From NCBI GenBank assembly GCA_963784195.1, contig CAWARA010000025.1:1-64000 (forward strand): DNA of 64,000 nt, in the 5' to 3' direction. The position numbers and the translations under genes are program-made. Positions 1-9,615 of the stretch are shown here, in pieces. The first letter of the stretch is position 1. Every line of letters begins with the position of its first letter. The notes under the pieces were generated by a model. The model was not told the origin of the DNA, did not search any database, and saw only the letters and a program-made list of their open reading frames with translations. Source of the DNA: CAVQAH01 sp963784195 (GTDB lineage Bacteria; Acidobacteriota; Vicinamibacteria; Vicinamibacterales; 2-12-FULL-66-21).

Positions 1-293
1 CGGCATCACCGGTAAGGACGTCGGCCGCCGACGAGCCTCCTGCCGACATTCGGGCCACTGTCACCGACTAGCCCAGGGGCAACGCTCGCCATCGTCGGCA
101 CCGGCTTAGCGCCACCGCATGAGGGCTCCTCCGGCCGCAGCCAGAGCGCGAGCCCGGCGAACTACCCATTGCTGGTTCTGCAGCGAGAGGACAACGAGGG
201 CATCACGTAATCCAATGAAGCAATCGGGCCTCCCAACGATCAGAATTCGGTGAGGTGCATCCATCAACCTGCTGAAAGTCGGCGCTCAGCCCG
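1..293. other. No identifiable gene at window start
   Basis: Only short open stretches occur here and none gives a recognisable protein. A plus-strand stretch open to about 210 could be the tail of something beginning before the window, but nothing in it supports a function. Confidence 0.4.
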
Positions 294-1684
294 CTAAGTG
301 CTCGGGCGGCTCGTGGCAGACTCGCTGGTCTGACTTGACTCCGCCCGTGTGGCTTGTGCCTCGGATGCCTCCGCCTCAGCCAGCAACCGTTGCCGCAGAC
401 GCAGCTCGCGGTTGTTGGCTGACCCCCGCCTCGCCATCGCGATGAACTCTGGTATGACCCGTAGTGATCCCCGGACCGCCGCCCCAAGCGTCCACCCGAG
501 CACTTGTCGAGCCGAGAAGGTCTCGAGCGGCGAGAGCTGATGCTCCATCGTCGCCGCCATTCGCGCCTGAAGCGAGGGGCTCTTCGTCACATGCGAAAAG
601 ACGACTTGCTGAAGCGCCAGCGGAGGCCCTGGGGCCCCTTCGTCCCGGCCCAGGAAGAAGTACGGCAGCGCCTCGACATCCCGTGCCCGCCACCAGCGAT
701 GCAGCGCGGCGTCCGTTCCTTGCGCGATGGCTATGGCGAGGCTGCGTGCTTGGAGGAGCGCCTCCGTGATGCCGTCGCCAATGACGAACTCTTTGTGATG
801 CCCGGCATCACCCACCAGCGCCCACCCGTTTCCGACTGCTCTCCGGAAAAAATAGCGTTCCTTCACGGTCCCACGGATGCGTCCATCAGGCGCCGAGCCC
901 GCGATCAGTGGACCGGTTGTCGAATCGGAGGCCAGATCGGCGATCAGCGCGGCGTCGACATCGGTGCGCCACGACATGGCCTCCTCGACCTGGGGCAGGC
1001 TACCGATCAGAAGCTGATCATGATCGGTCTGAAAGATCACACGAATGTGACCATCGGTATTCGCGAGATACATCCCGAATCGATAGGCGGGATCGGTTTG
1101 CCAGAATGCGGGCGCGTTCCAGTACCCCAATACATCGCTCGCGGCGCGTCGTATGCGAGGTACTCCTCCGCCTGCACCTGCTGTGCGACTGCGGAATGGC
1201 GGCCGTCGGCTCCCACGACGAGACTCGCCCGGAAGAGACGTTCTTGGCCCGCCGGGTTCGCGGCCCTCACTCCGACCACGCGATCTCCCTCTCGCACGAC
1301 CGAGATGACACGCGTTCCGTCAAGGACTTCGACACCAGCCGCGGCTGCCGCGTCTTGTAAGAGCCCGTCGAGCCGCTTTCGACGAGGACAGTACTCAGCT
1401 CTCGCTCCGGAAAACCGGTAGTCGACAATGGCATCGTTTTTCCGCAGCCGCACGATATGCATCGGCGGCGCGAAGGCACGAACGGCGTCGCCAACACCCA
1501 CGTCGTCGAGCACGTCGAGGCCGGGTGGATGAATGGTGTGAGTCGACTGAATCTGATCGCTTGGAAGCCGCTCCTTGTCCAGGAGCAATACTGACGCACC
1601 GGCCCGACCGAGGAACGTCGCGAGCGTCGCGCCGGCGCACCGCGCGCCGACAATGACGACGTCATAGCGGCTCTGGGAAGTCAT
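294..1684 (-). CDS. FAD-dependent oxidoreductase, geranylgeranyl-reductase/UbiH-like, one frameshift
   Basis: Predicted flavoprotein monooxygenase or reductase of about 464 residues. The N-terminus has the Rossmann FAD-binding motif (VVIVGARCAGAT, residues about 8-19) and the C-terminal part has the second FAD motif (ALVGDAGHH) of this superfamily. The gene is split into two frames. Reading from ATG 1682-1684, the frame is lost near 1125-1128, where the coding strand has GGGG; one more G would join AMYWG to YWNAPAF without a gap. This is either a sequencing error in a homopolymer or a real 1-bp deletion. An in-frame ATG at 1709-1711 is an alternative start. The gene diverges from an AraC-type regulator that is the likely controller. 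The substrate cannot be read from the sequence. Confidence 0.8.
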
Positions 1685-1755
1685 ATGGTCGCGCTGACAG
1701 CTGGACCTCAACCATTCGCCCTTGCAGCGGTGCGTGGCAAAATCATGTCAGCGAA

Positions 1756-2827
1756 GTGCCGTCGCCGACCATGACCGTACGCGCCGATCGCTTGACCCAG
1801 CGCGCCAAAACGACGGATCACGCGGGTCCTGTTCTGTCGTCCTATGCGGCGAGGAACCTGGGTGTCTTCGTCGATGCAATGGAACGTCTCGGCTATCGTA
1901 TGGAGCGCCTGCTGACCGACGCGGGTGTCCATCGAACGGTGCTGGAAGACCCCGACGCGCGCATACCGCTTTCTGTCTGGGGTCCCGTGTTCAGCCGCGC
2001 GCTGGAACAGCGTCCCGATGAAGAATGCGGGGATGCGGGTGGCGACCGTGACACCCTTTGGCGCTTTCCCGCTGGTCGACTACTTGATCGCGACGTCTCA
2101 GAACGTTGGCGAAGGGGTCACCCGTCTTGGGCGCTATCTGCGTCTCGCCGAGGCTCGATCCGTTCCTGAGGCTCACGAGCAGGAGGACCCGATCCGCGTG
2201 TCACTCGAAGGTTCTGACACGCCCTTCTCAGCCGAGTTCACGGTAACGCTCAACCTGCTGCATTTTCGGGAGCAGACGGAAAACCAGTTTCGTGCCGCCT
2301 ACGCGAGCTTCTCCCACACACCTGATGATGTTGTCGAGATGGAACGCGTGCTCGGTTGCCCGGTGCACGCGGAAGCGTCCTGGAATGGGTGGGCCCTGTC
2401 GCGGGAAACGTGGCAACTTCCGCTTCGGCGCCGCGACCGTCTCTTGAGCAGTTTGCTCCAGCGACAGGCCGACGAGGCAATGGCGCGTCTGCCACCAATG
2501 GAAGATGTCGCTGCTGATGTGCGCCGCGCGCTCGCGCCGCGCCTCGGAGGCGGCGATACGCGCATCGAGACGATTGCTCGGGCACTTGCTACGTCGGCGC
2601 GATCACTTCAGCGCCGCCTTGCTGTTGCAGGAGTCTCCTACCGCCAGCTGCTCGACCTGGCCCGCAAGGAGGCGGCCGAGCGCTACCTGCGCGACTCGCG
2701 GTTCTCGATCGGCGAGGTGGCGTACTTGCTTGGCTATTCGGAACCTGCCGCCTTCGATAGAGCCTTCAGACGATGGCGCAATGAAACGCCGCAGGCATTC
2801 CGCCAGCGCCAACGGCAAGGGAGATGA
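1756..2827 (+). CDS. AraC-family transcriptional regulator (Arabinose_bd type), one frameshift
   Basis: Transcription factor of about 357 residues. The first part resembles the arabinose-binding-like N-terminal domain of OruR/ArgR-type AraC regulators (SSYAARNLGVFVDAMERLGY). The C-terminal 100 residues hold the double helix-turn-helix (IETIARALATSARSLQRRL and IGEVAYLLGYSEPAAFDRAF). The reading frame changes near 2020-2026: QRPDE must be joined to NAGMRV by skipping one base. GTG at 1756 or ATG at 1771 can be the start. It diverges from the FAD oxidoreductase with about 70 bp between starts, so it probably regulates that gene. The frameshift may be a sequence error, as the oxidoreductase has one too. 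Confidence 0.8.
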
Positions 2828-3203
2828 ACCGTGTTGGCCTAAACGCTGAGGGCAGTCCGGAGCGCTGAGCCTAGCTGTTAGGGCTTCGGTAAACGGCCGT
2901 GGTTGTTTGAGGCGAAAGCGGCGACAGATTCCGCCAATGTTTCTGCGGGTGTTCCGCCTCTGGATTCCGCCGGTCCGCCGCATCCAACGCGGCGTTCACG
3001 GCTAACCATGTTCACAGTAGCTGCTGGCGGTTTCCATGCTAACATCCGCGCGCACAGACACATGCAGTCGCGAGTGCGGTCGTCACAACCGTCCGCATGG
3101 ACGCGATGGGAACGAGCCGTCGACTCCAAGAGAAAATCAGACCGACACGCGAAGGCATCCCTGCATCGGCCTCATCAGCGTTGGCCTAGGGACCGAGTCG
3201 CGA
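2828..3203. other. Intergenic region, nothing recognised
   Basis: This 376-base stretch between the AraC gene and the DUF4239 gene has open frames on both strands, but none shows a family motif. I see no strong hairpin or repeat. Confidence 0.4.
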
Positions 3204-3993
3204 ATGACTGATTGGTTACACAGCCTCCCGCTCGGGTGGATGGCCCTCGTGGTATTCGTCGTAACCTACATAGTCGCCGCGGGGATCTATTGGCTCGTCA
3301 TGGCTCTCGCGGTCGGCGAGCGGGCACGTGCGTTCAAGGCGATCTCGCCTGGCATGCTGCCCCCGCTGGGTATCATCTTCGGTCTCCTTGTGGCATTCAT
3401 CGCCGCACAGGTTTGGGGTGATCTCGATCGGGCACACGCAGCGGTGAACCGTGAGGCGAGCGCGCTGCGCGCCATCGTCCTCTTGGCTGCGAGCTTCCCT
3501 GGAGAGCCCGAAACGCAGCTGCGCGTGCTCGTCCAGCGCCAGATTGAAGACGCCGTGACGCTGGAATGGCCGGCGATGGCCCGCCGACGCGCCACGCTGA
3601 CGATGACCCCGGCCCCTCTGGCCGAGGCGTTGCAAGTGAGCCTTCGCCCTGACGCCACGCGGCGACGGCCAAGTGGCGGCACAACGTGAGATCCTCGCCG
3701 CGGTGCAGAACGCTTTTGATGCACGCCGGCAGCGCATCCTTGTCAGCCAATCGACCGTGAACTGGGTCAAGTGGACCGCTCTGCTCGTACAGGCCGTCTG
3801 CACCTTGCTCGCAATCGCCATGGTCCATAGTGACAACCGAGCGAGCGCAGCCTTTGCCATGGGGCTCTTTGCGACCGGGGTGGCGCTCTCAGTCGTGCTG
3901 ATCTCCTCCCATGACCGGCCGTTCACGGGGGAGCTCTCTGTGGGTCCAGACGTGCTGCTCCAGGTCCTGCCGGGGGAGCCAGGCCGGCACTGA
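3204..3993 (+). CDS. DUF4239-like four-helix membrane protein, one frameshift
   Basis: Integral membrane protein of about 262 residues. Two hydrophobic helices lie near the N-terminus (about residues 8-32 and 48-68). A hydrophilic middle carries VNREASALRAIVLLA, and two more helices lie at the C-terminus, the layout of the DUF4239 family. ATG 3204 is chosen because it directly precedes the first membrane helix. The frame changes near 3638-3655: the second frame continues with VAAQREILAAVQNAFDAR, as in the family, so one base appears to be inserted. The family has no established biochemical function. It stands alone between the AraC gene and a mobile-element scar. Confidence 0.7.
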
Positions 3994-4126
3994 GACGTCA
4001 GAAACCCGGGCAGCCCGGCCTGGTATCCCAGTCGGGCCGCCGAGCACCTCGATCTGCGGGTTGAGCGATTAGTTCAGGCGAGTTGGGCAGAAGCGCCTCA
4101 TCGACTCCTTTCAACCAAAAACACGA

Positions 4127-4158
4127 AAGGGCCGCGCTGCAATGGCAACGCGGCCCTT
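4127..4158 (+). terminator. Perfect 10-bp hairpin, recombinase-end type
   Basis: AAGGGCCGCG (4127-4136) pairs perfectly with CGCGGCCCTT (4149-4158) around a 12-base loop. Hairpins in the same position occur at 39.74 and 41.70 kb just before a TGGTTGCGGGGGC sequence, so this is the third copy of that arrangement and probably a transcription stop from a lost element. Confidence 0.6.
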
Positions 4159-4164
4159 CAAATC

Positions 4165-4184
4165 TGGTTGCGGGGGCACGCAAC
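4165..4184 (+). mobile_element. Relic of a recombinase 3' end / tRNA-fMet-like scar
   Basis: TGGTTGCGGGGGC at 4165 is identical to the 3' end (with CCA) of the initiator tRNA gene at 41741, read on the opposite strand. One frame reads NLVAGARND, the usual last residues of the recombinase tails at 39.8 and 41.7 kb. No other recombinase sequence is left. Confidence 0.4.
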
Positions 4185-4329
4185 GATCTGAATTTGGAGT
4201 TCTCCTGGGCAGCAGCATAGCTGGGGCCCCTGTCGAGCGTCCGCGGAAACGCCCGGACTTGGCAGATCCGTGACGCATGAACTCTACCACGTGGTCGAAT
4301 GCCAGTCCGCGTGAGGTAAGAGTCACCGC

Positions 4330-4510
4330 CGGACAGAGTATGATGTCAAATCGTGTATCGCCATTCACAGCGGCAACGATCCAGCCGTTCACGGGTCCGG
4401 CCGGTAGGTCGCGGGCAAGTCGATATCCCTCCTTCCGGACACTGTCCCCCCGTTGTCTCGAGATCGGCGTTGCGAATTGCGGTAACGGGCCGCCAGAAAG
4501 GTACAGACGC
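4330..4510 (-). pseudogene. C-terminal scrap of a carboxypeptidase-regulatory-like protein
   Basis: A minus-strand frame reads LYLSGGPLPQF and then AAVNGDTRFDIIL. This matches in order and spacing the fragment at 9.3-9.6 kb (VWLSGGPTPVF ... VLVNGDTRLDVEL). Such endings are typical of Acidobacteriota proteins with carboxypeptidase-like regulatory repeats. The frame overlaps the 3' end of the propeller gene and has no proper start, so I read it as a gene remnant. Assignment rests on the internal match to the second copy. Confidence 0.45.
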
Positions 4511-4525
4511 TCGTTGCGCGGTCCC

Positions 4526-5632
4526 TCAAGGCCGAACCGCGATCCCGTGAACCGCATAACCGGTTGTGGCGGGTGGCGCGACGTCGATGTATTCCACGCT
4601 GCCCGTCTGGGTTTTGATCCGGGCGACCTGGCCTGAGAATCGTACTGTGATGTACAGGTTGCTGCCCTTCCGCGCCAATGAGTCGGGTCGATCCGCCATG
4701 CCGGGCCTTGGATCGATCAGGATCGTGGTCACATCGGTTCCATTGAGATTCAAGACTTTGATTTCGTCTGCCGCGCCCCGCGCCGTAATGTAGGCGGTTT
4801 TTTCGTTGGCGGTGACGGCGAGGCCATGAAGGTCCAAACCAATCGATCCGTAACTCGTGTCCTCGTAGAGCGTGTCGGTCCAGGTGTCGAGTCGATAGAA
4901 GTGACCCGTGCCGCCGGCCGAGTGCAAGAAGATCGTGCGTCCGTCATTCGAGTTCACGAGCCCGCAGCCTGAAACCGACCCCGCCGTTGGCAGCGTGCCC
5001 ACCAGTGTCATCGTCGGAACGTCCACGATGGCAATCCCACCGGCGGCTCCGAATAGCGACGCATACGCGCGCTCGCCGTCCGCGCGGAAAATGACGCACA
5101 CCGGCCCCCGCCCGATCGGCGTCGCCGCCAGGTTGAGCGACGCAACGGGTGTCCAGGTCTCCGCCTGCTCGTCCGCGGCGATCTTGGTGAGGATCCCCGT
5201 TGTGGGATTCGCGGACAGGAGGACAGTGCCATCGGGAGACGCCTTCGTCGCGTGGGTGAACGTCGGCCCGAGGTCCAGGGTCGCCACGATCTGGCGGTCG
5301 TCCGCGCGCACGACAGTCAGGTCGCCATTCCCTATGTTGGAGACGTACGCGTAGGAGCCGTCGGGCGAGAAGCTGATGGTGTGCGGCGCCGTCCCGGCAG
5401 GAAGCACGACAGTCTCGATGCCGCCCATCCCCAGCAGGATTTTCAGCTCGTGCGTGTTTTGCGCGGTGACCCAGATCTCGCCGTCCTCGCTCGTGCCTCC
5501 CGCGTTCACAGTGTTTGAGGCGGCCACGGCGACGCCAGACCATGGGTGGACGCGGTCGGGCCCGTTATTCAGGGCGATGAGGCCCCCGACGAACACCAGA
5601 GTTCCGAATACTGATCGACCAGTGAAATACAT
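4526..5632 (-). CDS. Secreted YVTN/lactonase-type beta-propeller protein
   Basis: Protein of 368 residues with an N-terminal signal or anchor segment (FGTLVFVGGLIALN) followed by repeated blades of about 40-45 residues. Blade motifs include FSPDGSYAYVSNIGNGDLTV, ASPDGTVLLSANP and TANEKTAYITARG, typical of seven-bladed YVTN/lactonase-like propellers. No catalytic residues are evident, so the function may be binding rather than hydrolysis. It stands alone and its start faces an ECF sigma gene, about 100 bp away. The ATG at 5632 is followed directly by the hydrophobic segment, which supports this start. Confidence 0.75.
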   Translation of the reverse strand: MYFTGRSVFGTLVFVGGLIALNNGPDRVHPWSGVAVAASNTVNAGGTSEDGEIWVTAQNTHELKILLGMGGIETVVLPAGTAPHTISFSPDGSYAYVSNIGNGDLTVVRADDRQIVATLDLGPTFTHATKASPDGTVLLSANPTTGILTKIAADEQAETWTPVASLNLAATPIGRGPVCVIFRADGERAYASLFGAAGGIAIVDVPTMTLVGTLPTAGSVSGCGLVNSNDGRTIFLHSAGGTGHFYRLDTWTDTLYEDTSYGSIGLDLHGLAVTANEKTAYITARGAADEIKVLNLNGTDVTTILIDPRPGMADRPDSLARKGSNLYITVRFSGQVARIKTQTGSVEYIDVAPPATTGYAVHGIAVRP

Positions 5633-5697
5633 GACAACCTCCTGCCTGTAGAGCGGGAATGGGCCAAAAACCGGTGCACCCGTCGAAAGGGCTTAAA

Positions 5698-6287
5698 ATG
5701 ACAACATTCCTGACAACCCCACGCAGGCCACCGGATTGCTTCTGAAATGGGGTCAGGGCGACGAGACCGCCCTCGGCCGATTGATTCCGCTCGTCCAGCG
5801 GGAGCTTCACCAGATCGCGCGACGGTGCATGGCCGGCGAGCGCGTGGGAAACAGCCTCCAGGCGACGGCGCTGGTCAACGAAGCCTATTTGCGGCTCATC
5901 AATGCCAAAGATGTGGCGTGGCACGACCGCGCGCATTTCCTGGCGGTTGCCGCTCGCGTGATGCGGCGCATTCTCGTGGACCACGCGCGCGCACGCCATT
6001 ATCAAAAGCGTGGCGGCGACGCGGTGCGCGTCACGCTGGACGAGGCGCTCGTCGTAGCCAGCGAGCCGGACCAGGACTTCGTGGCGCTCGACGAAGCGTT
6101 GACGGCGCTCGCGGCGGTCGATGCGCGAAAGAGTCAGGTCGTGGAGATGCGATTCTTCGGTGGACTCACGATCGAAGAGACGGCCGAGGCGCTGCAGGTC
6201 TCACGAGATACGGTGAAACGCGACTGGAAAATGGCGAAGCTGTGGTTACTGCGCGAACTGCGAGGCGGTACGCACGATGTCATCTGA
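5698..6287 (+). CDS. ECF RNA polymerase sigma factor (Acidobacterial TIGR02999-like)
   Basis: Small sigma-70 factor of about 185-195 residues. Region 2 carries ALVNEAYLRL and region 4 carries MRFFGGLTIEETAEALQVSR followed by VKRDWKMAKLWL, the hallmark of the sigma factors that accompany Acidobacteriota kinases. The start is uncertain. TTG 5736 keeps the frame. ATG 5698 would give an N-terminus MTTFLTTPTQATG if one C were missing from the CCCC run at about 5717, which fits the indel pattern elsewhere. It overlaps the kinase start by 11 bp, so the two are translationally coupled and the kinase probably controls sigma-dependent transcription. Confidence 0.8.
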
Positions 6288-9167
6288 CCGATGGCGGCAG
6301 GTTGAGGATCTCTGTCACGCCGCACTCGCGTACCATGCCGAGGAGCGCAGGGCGTTTCTGGCAAACGCGTGTCAGGGCGATGAAGGACTGCTGCGCGAGG
6401 TCGAATCGCTGCTCGCCCAGGAATCCAGCGCCGAAGGATTCATGAGCGTGCCGGCAGCGGTGCTGGCGGGATCAGCCGGGCTCGATCAACCAGAACGCAC
6501 ACTCATTGGCGCGCGCTTCGGATCCTACACGATCCGCTCATTGCTCGGCGTTGGTGGCATGGGCGAGGTCTACCGCGCGCACGACGAGACGCTTGGGCGC
6601 GAGGTTGCGATCAAAGTGCTGTCGCCGGCGTTCACGGCGGAGCCCGAACGGCGCGCGCGCTTCGAGCGCGAGGCGCGGATGCTCGCCACGTTGAATCACC
6701 CGCACATCGGCGCCATCTACGGCGTCGAAGAGGCCGACGGCGTGCGCGCGCTCGTCTTGGAACTGGTGGAAGGCGAGACCCTCGCCGAACGAATCGCACG
6801 TCCAGGGCGCGCCCCCGGCAGCGACGTACCCGGCCTCTCGGTCAGTGAGTCCCTCACGATCGCGCGGCAGATCGCGGAGGCACTCGAGGCCGCACACGAG
6901 AAGGGAATCGTCCACCGTGACTTGAAGCCCGCGAATATCAAGATCACGCCAGATGGCGCCGTGAAGGTGCTCGACTTCGGGTTGGCGAAGGTCGCAACTC
7001 CCGACAGCCTGGGTTCCGATCCGAGTCACTCGCGGGCCGGTGCGGTCTTCGGCACCGCCGCGTATATGAGTCCCGAGCAAGCCCGCGGTCACAACGTTGA
7101 CAAGCGCGCTGATATCTGGGCATTCGGTTGTGTCCTCTTCGAGATGTTGACCGGGCGCGCTCGCGTTTGCGGGTGACACCGCCTCGGACACCATCGCGAA
7201 GATACTCGAGCGCGAACCTGATTGGTCGGCGCTTCCGTCCGCAACTCCCGTCGCCATCCGACGACTGCTGTTCCGCTGCCTGACCAAGGATTCGAAGCAG
7301 CGATTGAGAGATGTCGGCGACGTCAGGATCGAGATCGACGCGATCAACGAAGTGGTTCCAGGCACCGCCGATGTAACCGTTCCAGCCGCCATCACGCACC
7401 TGGAAGACATGGCTCCCGTGGGCCGTGGTCGCCGCGCTTGCCGCGGGCGTCACCGTGTGGGAGATGCGGCGCCCGACTGCGATCGAGAATCCACTTGCGA
7501 CCGCGCGATTCTCACGCCTCACGGATTGGGCAGGCACCGAGAGTCAGGCGGAAATCTCATCGGACGGCAGGTTCGTGGCCTTCCTCGCGGATCGCGAGGG
7601 GCAATTCGATCTCTGGGTGAGTCCGGTTGGCACCTGGAAGTTTACGAATCTCACGCAAGACAGACCGCCGCTCGATTCGCCGAGTACCCTTCTCCGTTCC
7701 TTCGGCTTCTCAGGTGACGGCGCTGAGATCTGGTTCAGTCCGACAGAGGCCCGGGGACAGAACCCATCGTCGGTCGCGCCACGAACGGAAGCCAAGATGC
7801 TCATGCCGCTGCTCGGCGGGAAGCCCCGGCCGTTCCTCGGCGAAAAATCCGAAACTCCGGCGTGGTCTCCGGACGGCATGCGGCTCGCCTATTTCATGAA
7901 CGGCAATGGAGATCCTCTGTTCGTGGCCGACCGGACCGGAGCGGACGCGCGGCAGATTTTTCTCAGTCAACAGAAGGGCATGCATAGCCACAATCCGGTG
8001 TGGTCGCCGGATGGCCAGTGGATCTACTTCGTGCATGGCATGGACGTGACCGAGAAGATGGATATCTGGCGGATTCAGCCATCCGGCGAGGCGCCCGAGC
8101 GACTGACCGACCAGAATGCTGCGGTGAATTTTCTTGCGCCGCTCGACGCGCGAACGCTGATCTACACCGCGCGTGCGGAGGACGGAACTGGCCCGGCGCT
8201 CTGGACCCTCGATGTGCCGAGCAGGGCCACGCGCAGGGTCAGTTCCGATCTCGAGCGCTATACCTCGGTAGCGGCCAGTCGCGATGGGAGGCGCATCGTG
8301 GCGACCATCGCGAACCCGAGCGCGAGCCTTTGGCGTGTGCCGCTGGTCGATCGGCCCGTCGACGAACGCGACGTGCAGCCGTACCCCGTGTCCACGGTGC
8401 GCGCGCTGGCGCCGCGGTTCGCCGGAGCGTCCCTCTTTTATCTTGCGACGGGCGGCGTTGGCGACAGCTTGTGGCATGTGAGCGAAGGGCAGACGTCGGA
8501 AGTCGTCAGGGGTGCCGACATGCCGCTGTCGGAGCCTGCCGCCGTGTCCCCGGACGGACAACACATCGTGGTCGTGGTGAGGCGCGCAGGGTTGCGGCGT
8601 CTGGTCATCATGTCGGCGGATGGCACGAACGTGCGAACGCTGGCGCCCTCGATCGAAATACAAGGCGCGCCGGGTCAGGCCGCTGCCGACTGGTCGCCCG
8701 ATGGATCGTGGATCGTGGCAGGCGGCCTGGACGCCGATGGACCGGCGCTCTTCAAGATCCCGGCGAATGGCGGCGATCCCGTTCGGATCGTGACCGGTCA
8801 GGCGGTCAATCCTGTCTGGTCGCCAGACGGGAGCCTGATTGCGTACGGCGGCCCACTCGTAGCCGGTCAGACTGCGCTCACCTGGGTGCGACCGGACGGC
8901 ACGTCCGTCGATCTGCCGGCCGTCCGCGTTCGTGCAGGCGGCTATCGCTTCCTGCCAGATGGTAAGGGTCTCGTCTTCCGGCCGACCGGTGCCGCACCGG
9001 ACTTCTGGCTGCTCGACTTGGCGACGAAGACCACACGTCAGCTCACGCATCTGAGTGATCGCGGCGGCCGGATACAGACATTCGACATCGTGCCCGACGG
9101 GAAAGCGATCGTGTTCGACCGTATCCGGGAGAATTCTGACATCGTCCTGATCGATCTGCAGAAGTGA
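6277..9167 (+). CDS. Membrane Ser/Thr protein kinase with PD40 propeller, two frameshifts
   Basis: Full-length gene of about 960 residues in three frames. The cytosolic kinase domain has the glycine loop (GVGGMGEVY), VAIKVL lysine, HRDLKPAN catalytic loop, DFGLAK and SPEQARG. A membrane helix follows (AVVAALAAGVTVW), then a periplasmic TolB-like PD40 propeller with repeated WSPDG motifs. Frame changes at about 7162 (GRA to AFAGDT) and about 7390-7405 (before WKTWLPW) each need removal of one base; the joined protein is colinear with the family. Upstream, it overlaps an ECF sigma gene. The propeller probably senses an envelope ligand and the kinase relays the signal. Errors in sequence are likelier than two separate real mutations. 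Confidence 0.8.
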
Positions 9168-9334
9168 TCACGCGTCAGCGCCCGGTGCACGCCGTTCTCA
9201 TGGCTTTGCCTCCCGAAAGAAGTGCGTCCTCTCGACGACGCGACGTATTCGACCCGGCGCCAGTGTCAGCAGTCGTTGCCGTTGTGCGTGCATGTCAACG
9301 GCTCCGGTTGGGCGAAAAACAAGCCTGAACAGCA

Positions 9335-9600
9335 TCAGCGTCGGACGAGCTCGACGTCCAAGCGCGTGTCGCCGTTGACCAGCACCTCTCTACAGCTATA
9401 GCCGGGAGGGCAAACCCAAGGGAAGCGTGTGAGTTCAGGGGGGTCGCGGTAGCCTTTGTTTTCTACAAAGACGGGCGTAGGTCCGCCAGACAGCCACACG
9501 CCGCCACCGCTCGCGAGGTCTCCTGGAAAGATGTAAAACCCATTTGCGTCAGCTGTCACGAACGTGGAAGGCGGGAAAGAGCCGCGAAAAGGTGCGTCGA
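9335..9600 (-). pseudogene. C-terminal scrap of a carboxypeptidase-regulatory-like protein (second copy)
   Basis: The minus-strand frame shows TADANGFYIFPGDLASG, then VWLSGGPTPVF, and ends VLVNGDTRLDVELVRR before a stop. The first motif is the usual strand pattern of a carboxypeptidase-like regulatory domain. No start or N-terminal domain is found because the serine hydrolase gene lies immediately upstream. It matches the scrap at 4.3-4.5 kb. The 167 bases between the kinase stop and this fragment hold nothing I recognise. Confidence 0.5.
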
Positions 9601-9615
9601 GGCGCGATGGTTCCG

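Noticed and set aside
2903..3211. 102-codon plus-strand frame before the DUF4239 gene
   Set aside because: No motif, and composition is Arg/Ser/His-rich like other noncoding frames in GC-rich DNA.
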